From Carallia brachiata (Eukaryota > Streptophyta > Magnoliopsida > Malpighiales > Rhizophoraceae), in NCBI GenBank assembly GCA_021464245.1, contig JADCRB010000006.1:3462280-3526279 (forward strand): 64,000 bases of DNA, in the 5' to 3' direction. Of this stretch, positions 35,767-48,333 are shown one piece after another. A program made the position numbers and the translations under genes. Under the pieces are notes generated by a model, which worked only from the letters and a program-made list of their open reading frames with translations, had not been told where the DNA came from and did not search any database. Position 1 is the stretch's first letter, and each line of letters starts with the position of its first letter.

Positions 35767-36423
35767 CATGATTTTCAAACTTGGACCGAACCGGCCGGTT
35801 CAACTGGTCGGAGATGACCGGTCAGAGATCCGGACCGAGTTGATACTTAAAGTAGCTATGAACCGGACCGATCAAAACCCGGTCAACGGACCGGTTCAAC
35901 CGGTCAGACCGGTGAACCGGTACCGGGTTGACCGGGTTGGTTAATTTTAGTAATTAAGAAAAATTTTCAAATTTTGTAGAATTTGATTTTCGAATTCCTG
36001 ACCTCCAACATGAAAGGTAAGTCTCATACCACTAGATCAATTTATAACTTGTTGTAATTTTTTTTTTTTTTACTTATTATTTTCTCAAATGTCTCATATA
36101 ATACACACACTATCTTATGTATCTAATAAATTAACACTTACTATTTTCTTTTTTTGTTAAGACAATTATTAATTTTTTTAAATTGTTAATTTTACCTTAT
36201 AATAAATTCTAAATTATATATTTTAAATTTACAAATGATATGAATTATAATATTATATTTTACATATAAATTTTGATGTATAATATATATAAATATATTT
36301 TTATATATTTAATATTAAATACCGGTTTTACCGGTTCAATTTCCGGTTAAACTGGTTAAACCGGTTAGATCTTGAACCACTAAATTTTTCGATTCAATAT
36401 CCGATCCGGTTCTTACAACATTG
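35767..36423. mobile_element. hAT-like non-autonomous element (657 bp) in the kinesin pseudogene
   Basis: Exact 8-bp flanks TTCTGGCT at 35759-35766 and 36424-36431. The ends (left CATGATTTTCAAAC; right, reversed, CAATGTTGTAAGAACCGG) are only loosely inverted, but both subterminal regions are dense in ACCGGTT/GAACCGG words. It holds a tRNA-like module at 35989-36039. The superfamily is inferred from target size and architecture. Confidence 0.75.
35989..36039 (-). repeat. tRNA-like module inside the hAT-like element
   Basis: The minus strand reads TGATCTAGTGG (A-box-like), 31 nt, then GAATTCGAAA (B-box-like), the spacing of a type-2 RNA polymerase III promoter. Not a complete tRNA. Confidence 0.5.
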
Positions 36424-37360
36424 TTCTGGCTACGATGTTAGTTTAGTTTTGAAAGACTTGCTGCAAAACCTTAGCGATGTGCATTAATGTTCAGCATAAA
36501 ATTTTAAGCCTTCTTTTCGGTGTCCATGGGCAAATTAACTCACTTTGGAACTTTGCTTTCCAGGTTTGTGGGTAGAACACAAATGAATGAAGAGTCATCA
36601 AGAAGTCATGTTATCTTTACGTTGCGATTATCTGGAGTAAACGAGGTAGGAATTTTTGTTGTTGAACGTTGTCCTCTTGCATGAGTTTGTAGTCTCCTCG
36701 CTTTTTGTCATAATTCTCTTTCATGTTGCTAGGACACTGAACAACAAGTACAGGGCATTCTAAACCTCAATGTTCTTGCTGGAAGCGAGCGACTCTCCAA
36801 GAGTGGCTCAACTGGCGATAAGCTAAAGGAAACTCAGGTATTTTTGTCTTAAATGGGAAATGCAATTTATACAATGGTTCTGATGCAGTTGAACTAACTT
36901 TTTTTTTCCTAAATCAGGCCATCAATAAAAGTCTATCATCATTGAGCGATGTTATATTTACCTTGGCAAAAAAGGAAGATCATATTCCCTTCAGGAACTC
37001 AAAATTAACATATCTTCTCCAAGTGAAGTTATTGTTTGAAGTCCTTGCTAACCCTATTGAATAGATGTTGTTTTAAACTTAGCCGACTAGTTTTTCAATC
37101 AGGAAAAAGGCCCCTTACTATTATATATTCCATGAACAGCCTTGTCTAGGCGGGGACTCCAATACATTGATGTTCCCGATCCCTCTTCAGTTGGTGAATT
37201 ACTTTGCTCACTTCAGTTTGCTGCTAAGAGTCAATCACTTTTCTCCAAGACATTGATGTTTGCCAATATATTGTCGGGATTCCTCGACGACAAATAACAT
37301 TAAGGCTGATAGATTCCCACTTGAGTTATGGCTTATATTGATTCGTTGTTGCCCATCTCG

Positions 37361-39195
37361 CATCCACAATTACAGTTTGTAGCATAGAGCACCCATTGTT
37401 GTGAGAAAGATGGTTCTGCATTGGGTTTGTACAATAGTGCGCTACAAAGTTTGGGTTGTCGTTTGTATATGAAGCCATTGGGGCTACTAATCTGTACTCA
37501 TAATTATGATTTGATTTGTTTTGGTTCTTTGTTAAGGAAGATGTATGCTTGTTGATATTGCTTATTGAATGCTAGAAGTTCATCAATTAACAACTGTATT
37601 CTCAAAAAAAAAGAGTCTTGACCTTGTTTTGTACAAAACAAGACGAGTTGTTTGAAGCAGACAAAGAGACTAGAATCTTTTTATACGTTTTTTATGGGTC
37701 AATTATACATCAACCTTTCCGTGAAATAAAAAAAGGAATGAAAAGACAAAAATCAAGGCGAATTCCAATATTTGGAAAAAGGAAAAGGTTATTTGACTGT
37801 AAAGTGAAGTAATTGTTAAATAGTTATCAGTGTACGTTGTATAGATGAAATGTATGATATAAAATTTAAAATATAAAATTTTTGATAATAAAATATACGA
37901 TACATTATATCAAAATATACGACGTAGTATCTTAATCTTTTTTTTTAATAATAATAACAAAAAAATAAAAATTTTATTGATTGGTTAGAAAGTTACGAGA
38001 GCTAGCTATGACAACTATTTAGTGATGTCCTTGGAAAAATACAAGAAGAAAAAAGCTATCCAGTCGTAAAGTTAGGTAATCGATAAGTAATTATCAGTAT
38101 ATGATATATTTGAAGAAATGTAAAATATATAATTTAAAATATATAATTTCTGACAACGAAATATATGACGAGATAAACTAAAATATACGAAGTAGTATTT
38201 TAATTTTTTTCTTCCTAATAATAATAACAAAAAAAAGTAAAAAATTTATTAATTAATTATAAAACTATAAAAACTACCTAATTAATAGTCACCTAACGGT
38301 TCCGCGTGAGAAATGGATGTGAAAAACAAAAGACTGCAACTTGTCAGGCATCTAAAACCAATTGAAAAAAAAAAAAAAAGTATAATGACCATAATACCCT
38401 TAATTTTAGTTCCGTAATTTGAAGCCACCATTTAATTACTTACAATGATATTTTCATAATTTCGTTAATGCACTTTTTCCCTCGTAATTTTCTTATACAA
38501 TTTAAACACCAAATTTCACTTTTTTATCAATTTTTTAATAATTTTTTTTACAACTTTCTCTTTCATCAAAATCTTAAAATCCAAACAAATTATAATCGAT
38601 TTACATATTATATGTAATTTTTAAGCAAAATGTGAACGACTCACACTCTCTCTCTCTTTTCTCCTTTTCTTTCTCTTTCCCAATCACTTTTGTCTTATCC
38701 TCTCGACCGTCTAACGTTTCTCTTCTATTATTCAAGAATATTTTCCCATCTTTTATTCAAGAATATTTGGGTTGGATTTCAGAAATCAGTTTGGAGCTAA
38801 GGGTCGTTTGGTTTTCAGTTTAGAATCAGAATTGGGACTCAGCAGAATTGAAAACATAATGACTTATTTATTTAATTTAATGGGGAATCAAAATAAAAAT
38901 CTTTTATAACCATTTGTTTCAGTTAAGAATTGAAAGAATCAATGTAAGATGTATAATAATATTTATGTCACAATAAAAATAAGAGATATTTTGAAAATTA
39001 AAAATTATGAATATCAAATTAAAATTTATAAAAAACATAAAATATGGTAATGTATTGTCAATTTAAAATATTAAATAACTATAACAATAAAATTAAAAAT
39101 TATAATAATAGTAATTATTATTATTATTATTATTATTTACTTTATAATAATAATCATAGATATAAAATTTAAAATAAAAACATCAACATAAAATT

Positions 39196-39227
<32 letters not shown>

Positions 39228-42200
39228 GAAGGAGTCTTATTAATATTATCATAACAGCAATGATGTTGTAAACATTATAAAAATTTTCATTTTCAATAAA
39301 TAAATGATTATTAAGAAAAATATTATTAGTAAAATTCTATCACAATCAAATTTCATGAATAACTAAAAGCAATATAATATCAATATAAAAATATAAATGC
39401 ACTGCAACTTACTTCGATAAAAATTAAAAAATTAAAATAAAAAGTGATTAATTCATATAACAGAAGAAAAAATTATTGAAGGAATATACTTCTTTAAATA
39501 AGTAAATTAAATAAATCAAGAAATTTAAAAAAAAAATTGAAAGGCATAGATGAGAGCGTATGAGAGAAAAGTTGTGATAGGTTTAGAAGAAGCATAGGCC
39601 AAAAAATTTGAGGAATTGTAGGAATAGATGGTTATAAGGGGATTGGGAACCACTAATGGGTTGAACTTGAGAGTCATAATTTCCTCAAAGTTTAAGAGAA
39701 TGAAAATTTACCTTCTATGAACAAACAATAAAAATAAAAATTATATAGTTGATTCTCATTCAAACATTATGAATTTTCTAAACAAACACCTTCTAAAAGA
39801 TTATGTAAATGAGAAAAACTATGAGATATAGAAAATAATTATAAAGTAGATTTTTCTTAGCAAAAAAAAAAAAAAGAATGAGGTTTTGGCTTACAGTAAT
39901 AATTAAGTAAATTTAGAATAATACAAAATATATTTAAAGTTTGATTTTAAAAAATATAAAATTTTATTATTTTTTATAAATTAAATTTATTTTTATGACT
40001 TTATGATTATACTTTATATCCTTGCAATAGAACTCTATGTCAATAAAAATATGCACTGTTTTTATAAAACATGCAACAATAACTGCTGAGTTGGTCCATC
40101 TTCAACTCTGGTGGAAAATCAATCCGGATTTCCAGAAAGCGACATGGAAGCACTTGACTCGCCTGAAGCCCGAAAAGATATATGTACAGTATGATCCGAA
40201 TTTGACTCGATTCAAAACTCAAAATGATTGATGTACAAAATGCTTCTGTTTTTCAATTAAAAAAAGAAAAAAATTACGGTGTTAGCTACGGTAGTTATGA
40301 GTCAAAGTTAGAATTATTTGTTAATGCTTGTATGTAATATTTCTTATAAAAAAATTTATAATTGTAATATTATTAAATTTGAGTAAATGTTTGTCAAGAC
40401 TCATTGTAATGTTAATAAGTTTGAAACATATTATTGTGTTAATATTTAAATCTTATTTTAATTTACGGAAATGACCAATAAAATCAGTAAAATGACTCGA
40501 ATTCAGGTCAATATTAAATAAACTAGGTTAAATAACTAATAAATTACTGACATTAATATGAAAAATGGTTCAATGCAATATTTATGCAACTTAAATATAA
40601 TTTGATTTCATCCCTTTTTCACCTTAACTCAATTTTATTTTTAAACAGTACCTTAACTCAATTTCACTCCACTCAAAATAATGCATAATTTAGTTGAGAT
40701 AACTCAAATAACTTGAATACTATACTCAAAGTAACTCGGAATCCAAATAATCTCTTTTTTTTTTTTTTTTGACTGATATAGATTTGAATGACCGATCCGA
40801 CTTACGTATGACTCAAAGAGATCCAGTGATTCACACCATTGAATGATCCAAACTCAACTCGTTGGTTATGATCCATCAACCTTTGATCTCTTAGGGGATA
40901 ATAACTTCTAACCATTTTCCATAATCAAAATAACGAAATAGAAAATTAGAAAGTGCCTAAGTGCCTAAAAAAATATACATTTCACCTCTTTTTTTTTTTT
41001 TGTCACGTCCAAATCACTATTTTGTAAAAGAAAATTGATAGATGATTGATTGTTTACTTAGGAGTTTAAACGAGTCAAATTAGAGTGAGTTAAATTTTGT
41101 TGTCATTCAATCCAAAAAGAATATATTTAACTTAAACTTAGTCCCAACTAAATTTGTTTATAATTTTTGAAATCTCACAATCAACTTGAGTTACTCTCGT
41201 TGCCAAGATCAGCCCATCACCAAGCTTGGCTCCACTTGACTCTTGCAATATATACCTAAAAATAAAAATTTTATTCTTTTATACGTCTATTTCAAGCATA
41301 TAACGAGTAATAGTAAAGAAGCTTTATCACATGTTTGAAAAGAAAAGCTTTATCGAATTTTCAAAATGAACCTTAAATAAGCATTTAAACTTAAGAAGTG
41401 CCGACACTTTTAAAATAATGAGTATTTGTATTAGATGCGATACTTGTCCAACTCTCTTTAAACATGTGTTAGACACATGTCAGATTCTCTTAAATGTGTC
41501 TAACAAAAAAATGAAAATAAAAAAATTCAGACATTCGTGTTAGACACTTTAATTCACATGTTAGATACTACAAATACACTTGTCACACCACAAATACACT
41601 TATCAGATATTTTTATATACATTAATATGTTATACATATAAATATATATTATTTACTTAAATATATTTTGTTTTATATATATATATATATACACACACAC
41701 ATATATAATATTTTTTAAAAAACTTGTGAACAAAATACAAATTATATTATAAAATACCATAATAATTATTATTATGAACTGTATATAAAAATAATTTTAA
41801 ATTTATTAAAAATATTTAAATTATATATATATATAATATTTAATATATTTTATAATTGTGTTCACGCTGTATCTGTATCTTTATTTTCTCAAAATTTCTA
41901 TGTCTCTGTATTTATGTCGTACTATATCTGTATCTATGCATCCTAGATTTAAACAAGCTTATAAAAAGCCCTAAACGAACCTATATTGAATCGAGTATAA
42001 GACGAGCTTTATTGAGTCTTGAATGAATTGTTCCTGAATATTAATGACTCAATAATTTCCTATTTTAAGTTCAACTTGTTCATTAAACAGAGTTTAAAAC
42101 TAAAAGTAAGAGTCATTAAATTACGTTATCGAACTAGTTTGAACAACTTCAAATCAAGAACGAATACGAATAATTTTTTATTAATTCGAGTAACTGAATT

Positions 42201-43330
42201 GTTGATCAGCTTCAAATTAAACTACACATTTAGGGTGTATTTGTTTCTTATAAAATATTTTATAAAAAAAAAATTTATAAGTTTTCTAAAGTTTGTTTCA
42301 CAAAAAATATTTTAGATAGGTAAAATTTAAGAAAAATTTTCAGATTTTCAAGTAAAATAACTTATCTTTTTGCAGAGCTCAAATTATTTTCAAAAAAAAT
42401 ACAAACTGTATTATAAATAAGTGATAAAAAAATTATTATTTTTATTATAAATATTTTTTTTCATAAAATTTTTATAAATATAATTTATTTTATAGTAAAA
42501 AAAAAACCCTTAATCTCTTCTACTCCAATGTGAGGAAATCTACTGCCAAATCTACTGTTTCTAATCTAACGGATCAGGCCATTTTTCATCTGACGGATCG
42601 GTCATTTTTTAAGAAGATAATTTAAATTAAAATTTGACACCATAACTTCTGTCCTTTTTTTTTTTTTTATTAACAATAACTTCTTTCTAAATGGCTGGGG
42701 GTCTCGATTGTCAGCATCCACGTGAAGCACCTGAATTCACTGGGGCCTAGTTTTTGTGAGAAGTATATTTATTTGGTTATAAGAGATAAGAATGAAAAGA
42801 AATTGAGATTAATTTCATTTAATAGTATATTTAAATTGTGAAAAATTAATAAAAAATTATAAAAAATAAAATTATTTAAATAGATAAAAAAAATAAGCAA
42901 CAAGGAAAATGGTAAAAAAGAATGAGAAAAAAATTGTGATAGAAAAAGTTTTAAGAGAAAAATATTACTTAAATAAATGAGAAATTAGTGAAAAAGTAAT
43001 AAAAAATAGATAACAATTTTATTGGGATTTAGATTCTTTATGAACTCTTATGAATCCAAGTCATAAAAATTTGATTTTGAAAAAATTAAGTGGTGCCAAT
43101 TAAATTTAAGAGTTTTATTACGCGAACACTTTTAGTAAAACAAGCAAAAAATATATAATTTATTTAATCATTAAATAATTTATTTTTTTAATTTAATATT
43201 TTTTATAATTTAACAGTCGAGATAAATATATACTTACTAAATGTTCTGGATAAACTCATAGCTCTACACCATTTTTTTTTTTATAATCTAAAATATAAAG
43301 GAATTGATATATTAATCAGATGAAGATGGA
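37361..43330. other. Gene-free AT-rich stretch
   Basis: About 6 kb. It contains a diverged direct repeat (37825-38010 and 38092-38280), trinucleotide runs at 39113-39137 (TTA) and 39198-39225 (AAT), and a possible Tourist-like element at about 38801-39792 (left GGGTCGTTTGGTTTTC; right end, reversed, AAGGTGTTTGTTTAG) whose target duplication I could not find. A small GC-richer patch at 40060-40240 encodes nothing recognisable. Short frames here (38632, 40037, 42019) look like chance. Confidence 0.55.
37825..38280. repeat. Diverged direct repeat, two ~185-bp units
   Basis: Units at 37825-38010 and 38092-38280 share the order TATCAGTGTACG-like, ATATAAAATTTAAAATATA-like, AAATATACGAYGTAGTAT, AATAATAATAACAAAAAAA. 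Non-coding. Confidence 0.55.
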
Positions 43331-43513
43331 CAGCCAATGTTAAAATGTGGGTCCAACTGCTATCCATCAACATTTTTCCTCCAAATTTGGTTTCCTTTGC
43401 GCTGTAGAGGAAACCAGAAGCGGTAGTGTCCTGTTCAAGATACACAAAACTGCAAGTCAAAAGCCAGGGACAGAGGATATAGAAGAAGAAAACCAAGCAC
43501 AAGAAAAGAGATC

Positions 43514-45788
43514 ATGGCGAGCCAAGAGCAGCAAACCAAGTCAAGAGTCGTGAATATTGACTCAGTGGAATCTTGGACTTCTATTATCCCAAGCCACCAA
43601 TCAGGGCTGCACTGTAAGTTTTGCTCTCCACCCCACAATTTTTATAATGGAGGCCTTTTGTGTTTACGTTTGCCCATATAATGTTTGTAGCAAATAGCTC
43701 TTATTTGGACAAAAGGACATCACTTTGATAACTTTCTCAATCTGGGTGTTGATGCAATAAAGCAGAGGTGACTCTTTTGATATGTGTTTGTAAAAAAGAT
43801 TTCATTTTTCATTGAGATTTTTTCTTAATGAATGAAGAGGTAAAGAGATTGCCTTATGATTGTTAGTTGGAGGGGTTTCAATTCAGACTTTTCATTCAGG
43901 TTGAACTGTTGTTAGTTAATGTTGTTTTTTGTTTGTGGCGGATTTTTGTAGATTGTTGTGCACTTTACTGCTTCATGGTGTATGCCTTCTGTAGCTATGA
44001 ATCCATTTTTCGAAGAATTGGCCACGGCTCATCCCGATGTTCTGTTTCTCAGAGTTGATGTCGATGATGTTAAGGTAATTCGCTCCTGGACAAGAATGGT
44101 TTCCTTTTGCTTTTATAGATCTAATTATCAATGCATCATGATATGACTTGTAGTGTTGGGGGGGTGGATGGGGGAATGTGATTTCTCACCTTTGAAATCT
44201 ATGTTTTGTGTGTATCTTGATATTTTATGTCCCTATGGTGGAGATTTGATAGAAGCATCTTTACAAATATGAATTGGATTCTAGTTCTTTATTGGTTGTT
44301 CCTGCTTGATTGCCTTAATAAGGTTGAGGATAAGTATACTGCTAATCTTTTTTTTTTTTGTGCATAAAAGTTTAGGGCTAAGAGCCGTGTCCCCTGATTT
44401 CAGGTTCAGGGAATGTTTACAAACCATCAGGGTTTACAGTATGCTATTAATCATTGATTGGCTTCCTATTGTATTATCTTCCTTGGGACTGCATGTATAG
44501 GGAGCTAAGAGAATGGTGTGCCTTGAGCCCCTATTCCAGCAGCTTTGAGAGTAGTTATTCAATATTTCTGTCCCCACAACACTACTGTTGTCTAGGTCAG
44601 GCCAATTGGATTCCATGAACTAGAGGGGCAGGGACCTTGCTGGAGAAAACTGAATGAAATCTGAATTACGAAATCTCTCAAATTCTGTTCTATGTGACCT
44701 ATTGGACCATTTGGCTTCAACAAGTGAAGAAAATGTGTTAGCATCTGAAGAATTTTAATTTTAAATGATAATCTCATAGCTTCTGGTTCAATGATTCCCT
44801 GATGTGAAGCATTCCATGTTTGCAACTGTTCAATCAGATTTTTCAATTTTCTTGGAGCTTTCACTTTCCCTTGTTGGTTGCTCCCTAGTTGAGCAGCCAA
44901 TTTCGCGTTTTGCAATGAGGTTATTGCATTTTCCAATGCCCCTTAATTTTTTTTTGTTTTGTTAGAGTCCTTTTAGTTGAGGACAACTGTTGGCTTCAAG
45001 TTTGCAGTTTTAGGATTCTCGGCATAGATTACGGTTAATGGCTCTTTTTTTTTTTTTTTTTTATTTGCAAGCATATGATCAACATCTAAATTATTGTCCA
45101 GATCTTTTTGTTGGCTGAATTATTAAGTAGTAGCTAACTCACCCACTTTGTTAGATGCCTAAAAAATGAATTTGATTTTGTATATGACTTATTGCTATTG
45201 AGTTATTAACTTGATGTTGTTCAAAAAGCTATAAACTTGATGTGCTTTCATAACTGGAACAGAAGTTCTTTTATAATCTTAGTTCAAAGGAGCAGCTTTG
45301 ACGAGCTGTACTAAAAAAAACAACTTATAATGCTAGATTGTCATGAAAATCAGGTTGTTATGATCATCTAATTGAGTCTCTTTAATGACGTGGAGTGCGT
45401 CTACGTGCTTGCAACTTTTGTTTCTGACTTTCTGTAGGATAAATTTTATTGTGCAAAAATTGAGAAGATATTAAAAGGGTCTCGTTAAATAAATTGTCAT
45501 TATCATCTTCTAAAGAGATGGCTTCTGCATTGATGTTTGATGTTTGATTTTTTTTTTTTTTTTCCCTTGGTAAAGAGTTCATATTAAGCTTTCATGATTT
45601 TGAAGAAAGGGCTTGCTTGTGTGTGGTTTGGATAGGAGGTAGCTGCTAAAATGGAAGTTAAGGCCATGCCCACATTTGTGCTGATGAAGGAGGGTGCTCA
45701 AGTTGACAAGCTTGTGGGTGCCAATCCAGAAGAGATAAGGAAAAGGATTGATAGTTTTGTTCAGTCCATCCGTGCATATGTAGCATAG
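43514..45788 (+). CDS. CXXS1: CXXS1-type monocysteinic thioredoxin (3 exons), net frameshift in exon 1
   Basis: Atypical cytosolic thioredoxin h relative whose active site is WCMPS instead of WCGPC. In the family, the missing second Cys leaves isomerase rather than disulfide-reductase activity. Exons: 43514-43613, 43952-44074 (active site, VHFTASWCMPS, DVLFLRVDVDDVK) and 45636-45788 (EVAAKMEVKAMPTFVLMKEG with the cis-Pro loop, end SIRAYVA). Exons 2 and 3 are clean and in phase. Exon 1 starts MASQEQQTKSRVVNIDSVES, then shifts: the family-like SQATNQGCT next to the donor is in another frame. Compared with the family, two bases appear to be missing between ESWTS and QATNQ. This could be an inactivating mutation or a sequence error. 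Intron 2 is 1.56 kb. Confidence 0.88.
44592..44936 (-). other. Unrecognised 114-codon open frame in CXXS1 intron 2
   Basis: Antisense to the thioredoxin gene. It begins MENAITSLQNAKLAAQLG and continues with a basic helical stretch (KVKAPRKLKNLIEQLQTW). An adjacent frame, 44434-44616, is also open. Composition is balanced rather than low-complexity. I do not recognise it; a captured or transposon-derived fragment is possible. Confidence 0.25.
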
Positions 45789-46004
45789 TGTGTGCGTGTG
45801 ATATTCTATATTTCAAAAAGTGTACTTTATGTGGCTGTTGTGGTGGTCCAGCCTCCGATAAAGATATGGACTATGGATGGAGGTCGTGACTATAGCTTGT
45901 CAGTGTGATTTTGGTGTTGTTCTTAAACTGTTTTCAACTATTTGGTTTAGTCTCTTTACGAGAGTAACCCATGGTCTAACATTAAAGTTACTCTCTCGTA
46001 ACTT

Positions 46005-47848
46005 GGAATAAGTATATTATTAGTCCTATATGTTTACTATTTTTTTACGCAGTTCATAACGTTAGAGCCGTTTTATTTAATCTACACGTTAGCAAGTCAT
46101 TTTAATCAAGTCCAATTTTGGACGGAGGGTTATTTGACTGTTAAAATCAGCGTTGACCTCAATTAAAATATTATAAAAAAATAAAAATACGTGATTTTAA
46201 CGTATTAAAGTGAATAAAAAAAAAAATACACTTTCAATAGATATAATAAATATAATTTTAAAAAAATTCAATAAATTTAAAAATAAAAAAGAAAAAGTTA
46301 AAGAAATTTAGTTGAAAACCTAGTTACCGTTAAATACTGTTTTAACTACGTTAAAATATTATGAAAAAATAAAAATACGTTATTTTAATGTATTAAAGTG
46401 AAAGAAATAGAAATATGTCATTTTCACTAAATATACGTAAATATAATTATAAAAAAATTAAAATTTTAATAAACTTAAAAACCAAAAAGAAAAAATTAAA
46501 GAAATTTAGATAAAGACCTGATTGACTGTTAAATACTGCTTTGACTACATTAAAATATTATAAAAAATAAAAATATGTCATTTTAACTTATTAAAATGAA
46601 TGACGAAATAGAAATATGTCATTTTGATTAAATATACGTAAAAATAATTGTAAAAAAATTAAAAAATTAAAATTTCAATAAATTTAAAAACAAAAAAAAT
46701 TAAAAAAAACCCCAAAAGTAATCAAAGAAAATTATTAATTTTTTAGAAAATATTTTTAAAATTATTAAAAATTGAAAAAATTAAACAAAATGTAAAAAAA
46801 TTAGTTTCTCTCAATTCTTTCCTCCTTTCTCTCTCCTCCCTCCTCTCTTTCTCTCTCATCACCTCTCTCTGCTCTCTCCTCGCCTCTCTTCTCCATCTCT
46901 ATCTTATCCCTCCTCCCCCTCTTTTCCTTCCTCCCTTTCTTCTCCTTGTCATATAATATCCAATTTTGTGTTCATATAATTCAACAATTTTTTTTTTACA
47001 AAAATGTGAAAGTAGGTAGGAAGAGGACGATGATAAGGAAAGAAAAAGGGATGAAGGAAAAGAGAAGGGGAGGAGGGAGGAGAGAGAGACGAAGGGGAGA
47101 GAGGCGAGGAGAGAGAAAGAGAGGAGGGAGGAGGGAGCAGAGGAACGAGAGAGAGGCGAGGAGAGAGAAAGAGAGGAGGGAGGAGAGAGAAAGGAATGGA
47201 GAAGAGAGAATGAATTTTTTATTTTTTTTATTTTTTTAATTGTTGATAATTTTAAAAATATTTTAAAAAATTAATATTTTGTATAAACCAAAATTTATAA
47301 TTTTCTTTTCTATTTTTTTTAAATTTACTGAAATTTTAATTTTTTTTACAATTGTATTTATGATATTTAATCAAAATGACATATTTTTATTTTTTTATTC
47401 AGTTTAATAAGTTAAAATGATATATTTTTATTTTTTATTCACTTTAATACATTAAAATGACGTATTTCTATTTTTTCATAATATTTTCACGTAGTCAAAG
47501 CAGTATTTAACAGTCAACCAGGTCTCCAACTAATTTTTTTTTAATTTTTTCTTTTTGTTTTTAAATTTATTGAATTTTTTTATTTTTTATAATTATATTT
47601 ACGTATATTTATTCGAAATAGCGTATTTTTATTTTTTATTCACTTTAATACGTTAAAATCAAGTATTTCTATTTTTTGTAATATTTTAATGCGGTCAATG
47701 TTGTATTTAACGGTCAACCAAACGTCCGTTTAAAACTGGACTCGATTAAAATGACTCATTGTGTGTAGAACTTAAATAAAACGGCTATAACGTTATGGAA
47801 CTGCGTAAAAAAAGGACAAACGTATAGGACTAAAAATATGTTTATCCC
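46005..47848. mobile_element. Fold-back Mutator-like element (1844 bp, ~0.9-kb inverted arms)
   Basis: A perfect 10-bp target duplication CTCGTAACTT lies at 45995-46004 and 47849-47858. The ends GGAATAAGTATATTATTAGTCC-like and (right, reversed) GGGATAAACATATTTTTAGTCC-like match at 18 of 22. Inverted homology continues inwards (ACGCAGTTC-ATAACGTTA, GCCGTTTTATTTAA) to a central pyrimidine-rich block (about 46800-46945) facing a purine-rich block (about 47018-47210), with a loop near 46950-47010. Each arm holds about three ~190-bp tandem sub-units containing AAATATTATRAAAAAATAAA. No transposase. The target size, GG start and very long inverted repeats fit Mutator-like elements. Confidence 0.85.
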
Positions 47849-48194
47849 CTCGTAACTTAGAAGTCACATGTTTGGATCGCGGAATCAACCTTTATGTAAA
47901 TATAGATAAGATTATGTATAAGGGAGGATCATACACTGGAATCAACCTTTATTTTTAGTTCTTCTATTTTATGCAAATGAAAGTCTATTCAAGTGTGTAT
48001 ATTAGTTACATTAAAACTGTGACTCCTTGATTTTTTGTAAGCAAGACAAGATGCTTACTTTACCTATATATCCTAACGACAGTTTTGGCAATAGCTTTAC
48101 ACTTCGATGTTGGTTTACTTTGTTGAATGTTCATTAGAATCCTTGATGCTATCCTTTGCGCTCTCTACGGGCTCAAAGAGTTTAAAATAAGTAG

Positions 48195-48333
48195 TTGAAC
48201 TAGCTACCTTAGAGCAGTTAGGTTATCGGAACTTCTCCCCCGTTAAGAGGTAGGAGTTCGAGCTCACGTCTCGTGTCCCTCTCCTCCCCGGGCTTTGAGC
48301 CCTCTTAAGAACCCAAAAAAAAAAAAAAAAAAA
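48195..48333 (+). mobile_element. tRNA-derived SINE with poly(A) tail
   Basis: A-box-like TAGAGCAGTTA (48210-48220), B-box-like GAGTTCGAGCT (48254-48264), a pyrimidine-rich body and a 19-nt A tail (48315-48333). Size and layout are typical of a plant SINE. I could not find a clear target duplication. Confidence 0.65.

Larger units (their letters stand above)
33040..37360 (+). pseudogene. KIN-14 (ATK/KATA-type, minus-end) kinesin pseudogene, introns retained
   Basis: Exon remnants in correct order: coiled-coil stalk at about 33046-33140 (ISELKEANTSLQNKLAKEE), 33243-33340, 33498-33680 (LEEYNSSLQQYSGKL), 33813-34023 (SLRAELQQLRDDRDRHVSEV), 34121-34197 and 34335-34485; motor at about 34619-34754, 35037-35146, 35228-35391, 35471-35673, 36564-36644 (NEESSRSH switch I kept), 36733-36838, 36919-37025, 37139-37240 and 37257-37350 (IPRRQITLRLIDSHLSYG). 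Dead because of in-frame stops (33663-33665, 34638-34640 and others), frameshifts, a P-loop GQTGSGKT changed to DQTGSKKP (35247-35270) and switch II DLAGSE changed to VLAGSE. Retained introns show a duplicated gene, not a processed copy. A 28-bp tandem duplication lies near 33277-33332. Confidence 0.92.

Noticed and set aside
42019..42315. 98-codon frame in AT-rich DNA
   Set aside because: Phe/Leu/Lys/Ile-rich as expected for chance translation of AT-rich sequence.
42229..42515. TTAGGGT ... ACCCTTAA as a MITE
   Set aside because: Inverted similarity does not extend beyond about 8 bp and no target duplication was found.
46946..47239. 97-codon Arg/Glu/Gly-rich frame
   Set aside because: It reads the purine-rich core of the fold-back element; low complexity, with no family resemblance.
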